A stretch of DNA of 25,653 nucleotides. Origin: a virus. The DNA lies in IMG/VR virus record IMGVR_UViG_3300042924_006452, positions 1 to 25,653 of that record; one strand, 5' to 3'. The notes beneath the pieces are model-generated. The model did no database searches. It saw nothing but the letters and a program-made list of their open reading frames with translations, and had not been told where the DNA came from. Of the stretch, positions 23,920 through 25,653 are shown piece by piece (within the stretch, counting starts at the first letter, position 1; each line of letters starts with the position of its first letter). The position numbers and the translations under genes were made by a program.

Positions 23920-25653
23920 ATGGCACTAACCAGACTTCAACCGTTCAACCTTAGTACTACTGCTAGCTACGAGTTTGGCAACTTGAGCCTGACTGGCAAT
24001 ATCTTGTCAGTGAGCGCCAATCTGGGTAACAGTGCCACTGCCAATTTCTTTATAGGAAGTGGTAACAATCTCTCAAACATTCAGGGCGCCAATGTTAGCG
24101 GCGCTGTAGCCACGGCCAATGTTGCTGGTACCGTGTCTGGCAATGCTCAGAGCAATATAACCAGCCTGGGCACACTGACTGGGCTAACTGTGTCGGGAAC
24201 TACGAATCTGGGTGCAGTGGCAAATGTGCGTATTACTGGCGGCTCAGAAAACTATGTGCTCAGTACAGACGGTCAGGGCAATCTAAGCTGGGTGGCTCAA
24301 GGGGGCGGCGGCAATATTAGTAGTATCAGTAATGGCAATAGTAATGTCAGCATAGCCACAGCCAATGGCAACGTCACTGTCACAGCTTCTGGAGTCCCCA
24401 ATGTATTAGTAATATCACCAGTGGGAGCCAATGTTACTGGCAGTCTGGGTGTCAACGGTAATGCCACAGTGGGAAATATTAACGCCACTGAGGGTAATTT
24501 TACTACGGTCACCGGTTCACTGACTACAAATGCCCAGCCCAATATCACCAGCGTGGGTACCCTGAGTTCACTCGCGGTCACTGGTAATTTATCTTCAGGA
24601 AATGCCAACTTGGGTAATGCTGCCCGCGCCAATTTCTTTATTGGTGACGGAAGCCTTCTAACAAATCTTTCTATTTCTAGTAGCGGCATAAGCAACGGCA
24701 ACAGTAATGTAAGCATTCCAGCTGCAAATGGCAATGTGAATATCAGTGCAGCCGGAAATGCCAATATAGTGGTGGTAACTGGAACTGGCACAAATATCGC
24801 CGGAACTCTGAATGCCACAGGCAATCTAACCAGTGGCGGGAACCTGAGTGTCACTGGCAATGCCATCATAACTGGCAACTTGACTGTAGATGGCAATTTA
24901 ATTTATGTAAATGTCACGGATCTGAGTGTAGAGGATCCCATAATTCAGCTACAAACCGGGCCCAATGCGGCACCTCCCACCAGCAACAGTGGCAAAGATG
25001 TGGGCGTAGCACTTAATTATTACGATACCAGTGCCAAGATAGCCTGGATGGGCTGGGATACAAGCAACGCAGAAATTGCGTTCGGTAGTAATGTGGGTAT
25101 TAGCAGTGAAGTGGTCACATTTACTGAACTGGCTAACATCCGTGCTGGAAATGCCAACTTGGGCAACGCGGTTGCTGCTAATTATTTTATAGGTGACGGT
25201 GGTCTACTGACAAATCTCAGTGTTACAAGTAGTAGCATAAGCAATGGCAACAGCAATGTTAACATACCAGTTGCCAATGGCAATGTGAACATCAGTGTTG
25301 TGGGTAATGCCAATGTGCTTGTAGTAACTGGCACTGGCGCTAATGTCACAGGTACCTTAAACGCTACTGGTAATCTGACCGCAGCCAATGCCAACTTGGG
25401 TAATTTAGCCAGTGCTAACTTCTTGTCTGGCACCCTGATAACCGCAGCACAACCCAATATCACCAGTGTGGGCACCCTGGGAAGTTTGACAGTAACAGGC
25501 AATGTCACTGCTGGTAATTTTGTAACAAGTGGCAGTGCAGGTAACATCAGTGGCGCCAATGTAATCACAGCATGCACATTCATTGGTAATACTGGCAATT
25601 TTAGCACAGCATTAAATGTTACTGGAGTCAGTAACCTGGGCCCTGTGGGCAAT
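23920..25653 (+). CDS. Fibre protein, 3' end outside window (at least 578 aa)
   Basis: An open frame runs from ATG 23920 to the last base with no stop. The N-terminus MALTRLQPFNLSTTASYEFG differs from the other fibres. The shaft has the shared modules: ATANFFIGSG, AQSNITSLGTL, STDGQGNLSW, three NGNSNV modules and FFIGDGSLLTN / YFIGDGGLLTN. Residues about 325-405 are a distinct domain: LTVDGNLIYVNVTDLSVEDPI, then GKDVGVALNYY, AWMGWDTSNAEIAFGSN and SSEVVTFTELANIRAG, which I know as a conserved domain in fibres of aquatic T4-like phages. The tip domain is beyond the window. No convincing ribosome site precedes the ATG (GGAATAAAAA only), but the late box at 23894 supports a separate transcript start here. 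Continuous codon pattern with the other fibres makes the frame certain. Confidence 0.9.
   Translation, partial: MALTRLQPFNLSTTASYEFGNLSLTGNILSVSANLGNSATANFFIGSGNNLSNIQGANVSGAVATANVAGTVSGNAQSNITSLGTLTGLTVSGTTNLGAVANVRITGGSENYVLSTDGQGNLSWVAQGGGGNISSISNGNSNVSIATANGNVTVTASGVPNVLVISPVGANVTGSLGVNGNATVGNINATEGNFTTVTGSLTTNAQPNITSVGTLSSLAVTGNLSSGNANLGNAARANFFIGDGSLLTNLSISSSGISNGNSNVSIPAANGNVNISAAGNANIVVVTGTGTNIAGTLNATGNLTSGGNLSVTGNAIITGNLTVDGNLIYVNVTDLSVEDPIIQLQTGPNAAPPTSNSGKDVGVALNYYDTSAKIAWMGWDTSNAEIAFGSNVGISSEVVTFTELANIRAGNANLGNAVAANYFIGDGGLLTNLSVTSSSISNGNSNVNIPVANGNVNISVVGNANVLVVTGTGANVTGTLNATGNLTAANANLGNLASANFLSGTLITAAQPNITSVGTLGSLTVTGNVTAGNFVTSGSAGNISGANVITACTFIGNTGNFSTALNVTGVSNLGPVGN

Noticed and set aside
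7025-25653. A diversity-generating retroelement acting on the fibres
   Set aside because: No reverse transcriptase, no template repeat and no clustered adenine substitutions were seen; repeats differ at scattered and synonymous sites.
1-25653. tRNA genes, which many T4-like phages carry
   Set aside because: No cloverleaf-like segment with a T-loop GTTCRA pattern stood out in any gap; the gaps are too short or explained otherwise.

Overview
This window is a piece of the late (virion) region of a T4-like tailed bacteriophage (contractile-tail myovirus), probably from an aquatic environment. The evidence is a run of head genes in T4 order (portal gp20, core proteins, prohead protease gp21, scaffold gp22, major capsid gp23), late-promoter boxes of the T4 type (TATAAATA, GATAAATA), and fibre proteins built from Asn/Gly/Thr-rich modules of the kind I know from cyanophages and other aquatic T4-like phages. 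The host cannot be read from the sequence. Base composition is moderate, and there are no tRNAs or host-like metabolic genes.

Layout. Positions 1-5667 hold the head module on the + strand: gp20 (5' end outside the window), a 73-aa protein, an acidic core protein, gp21, gp22 and gp23. A 12-bp hairpin with a TTCG loop closes this block. Positions 5725-6953 hold two minus-strand genes, an HNH/NUMOD3 homing-type endonuclease and a small protein with two zinc ribbons. Between them is a short + strand promoter-terminator pair that could make a small RNA. Positions 7025-25653 are about 18.6 kb of + strand fibre and adhesin genes: seven Asn/Gly-rich fibre-like proteins (820, 991, 1379, 294, 1331, 461 and at least 578 aa, the last running off the window) and one polyglycine protein of 285 aa next to the 461-aa fibre.

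How the genes work together. gp20, gp21, gp22, gp23 and the core proteins would build and mature the prohead. gp21 should cleave gp23 after a Leu-Ala-Glu site near residue 43 and digest the scaffold. The fibre genes form one family. Different N-terminal anchors and C-terminal tips are joined to the same shaft modules, which suggests growth by duplication and recombination. The polyglycine protein may be a receptor-binding tip. The first fibre carries what looks like a seven-bladed Asp-box beta-propeller.

Most intergenic gaps contain a T4-type late-promoter box, so the region is probably expressed late. The leader of the GTG-started 461-aa fibre holds three mutually complementary segments that could form a translational switch. 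I see no CRISPR array, tRNA, rRNA, integrase or diversity-generating retroelement.
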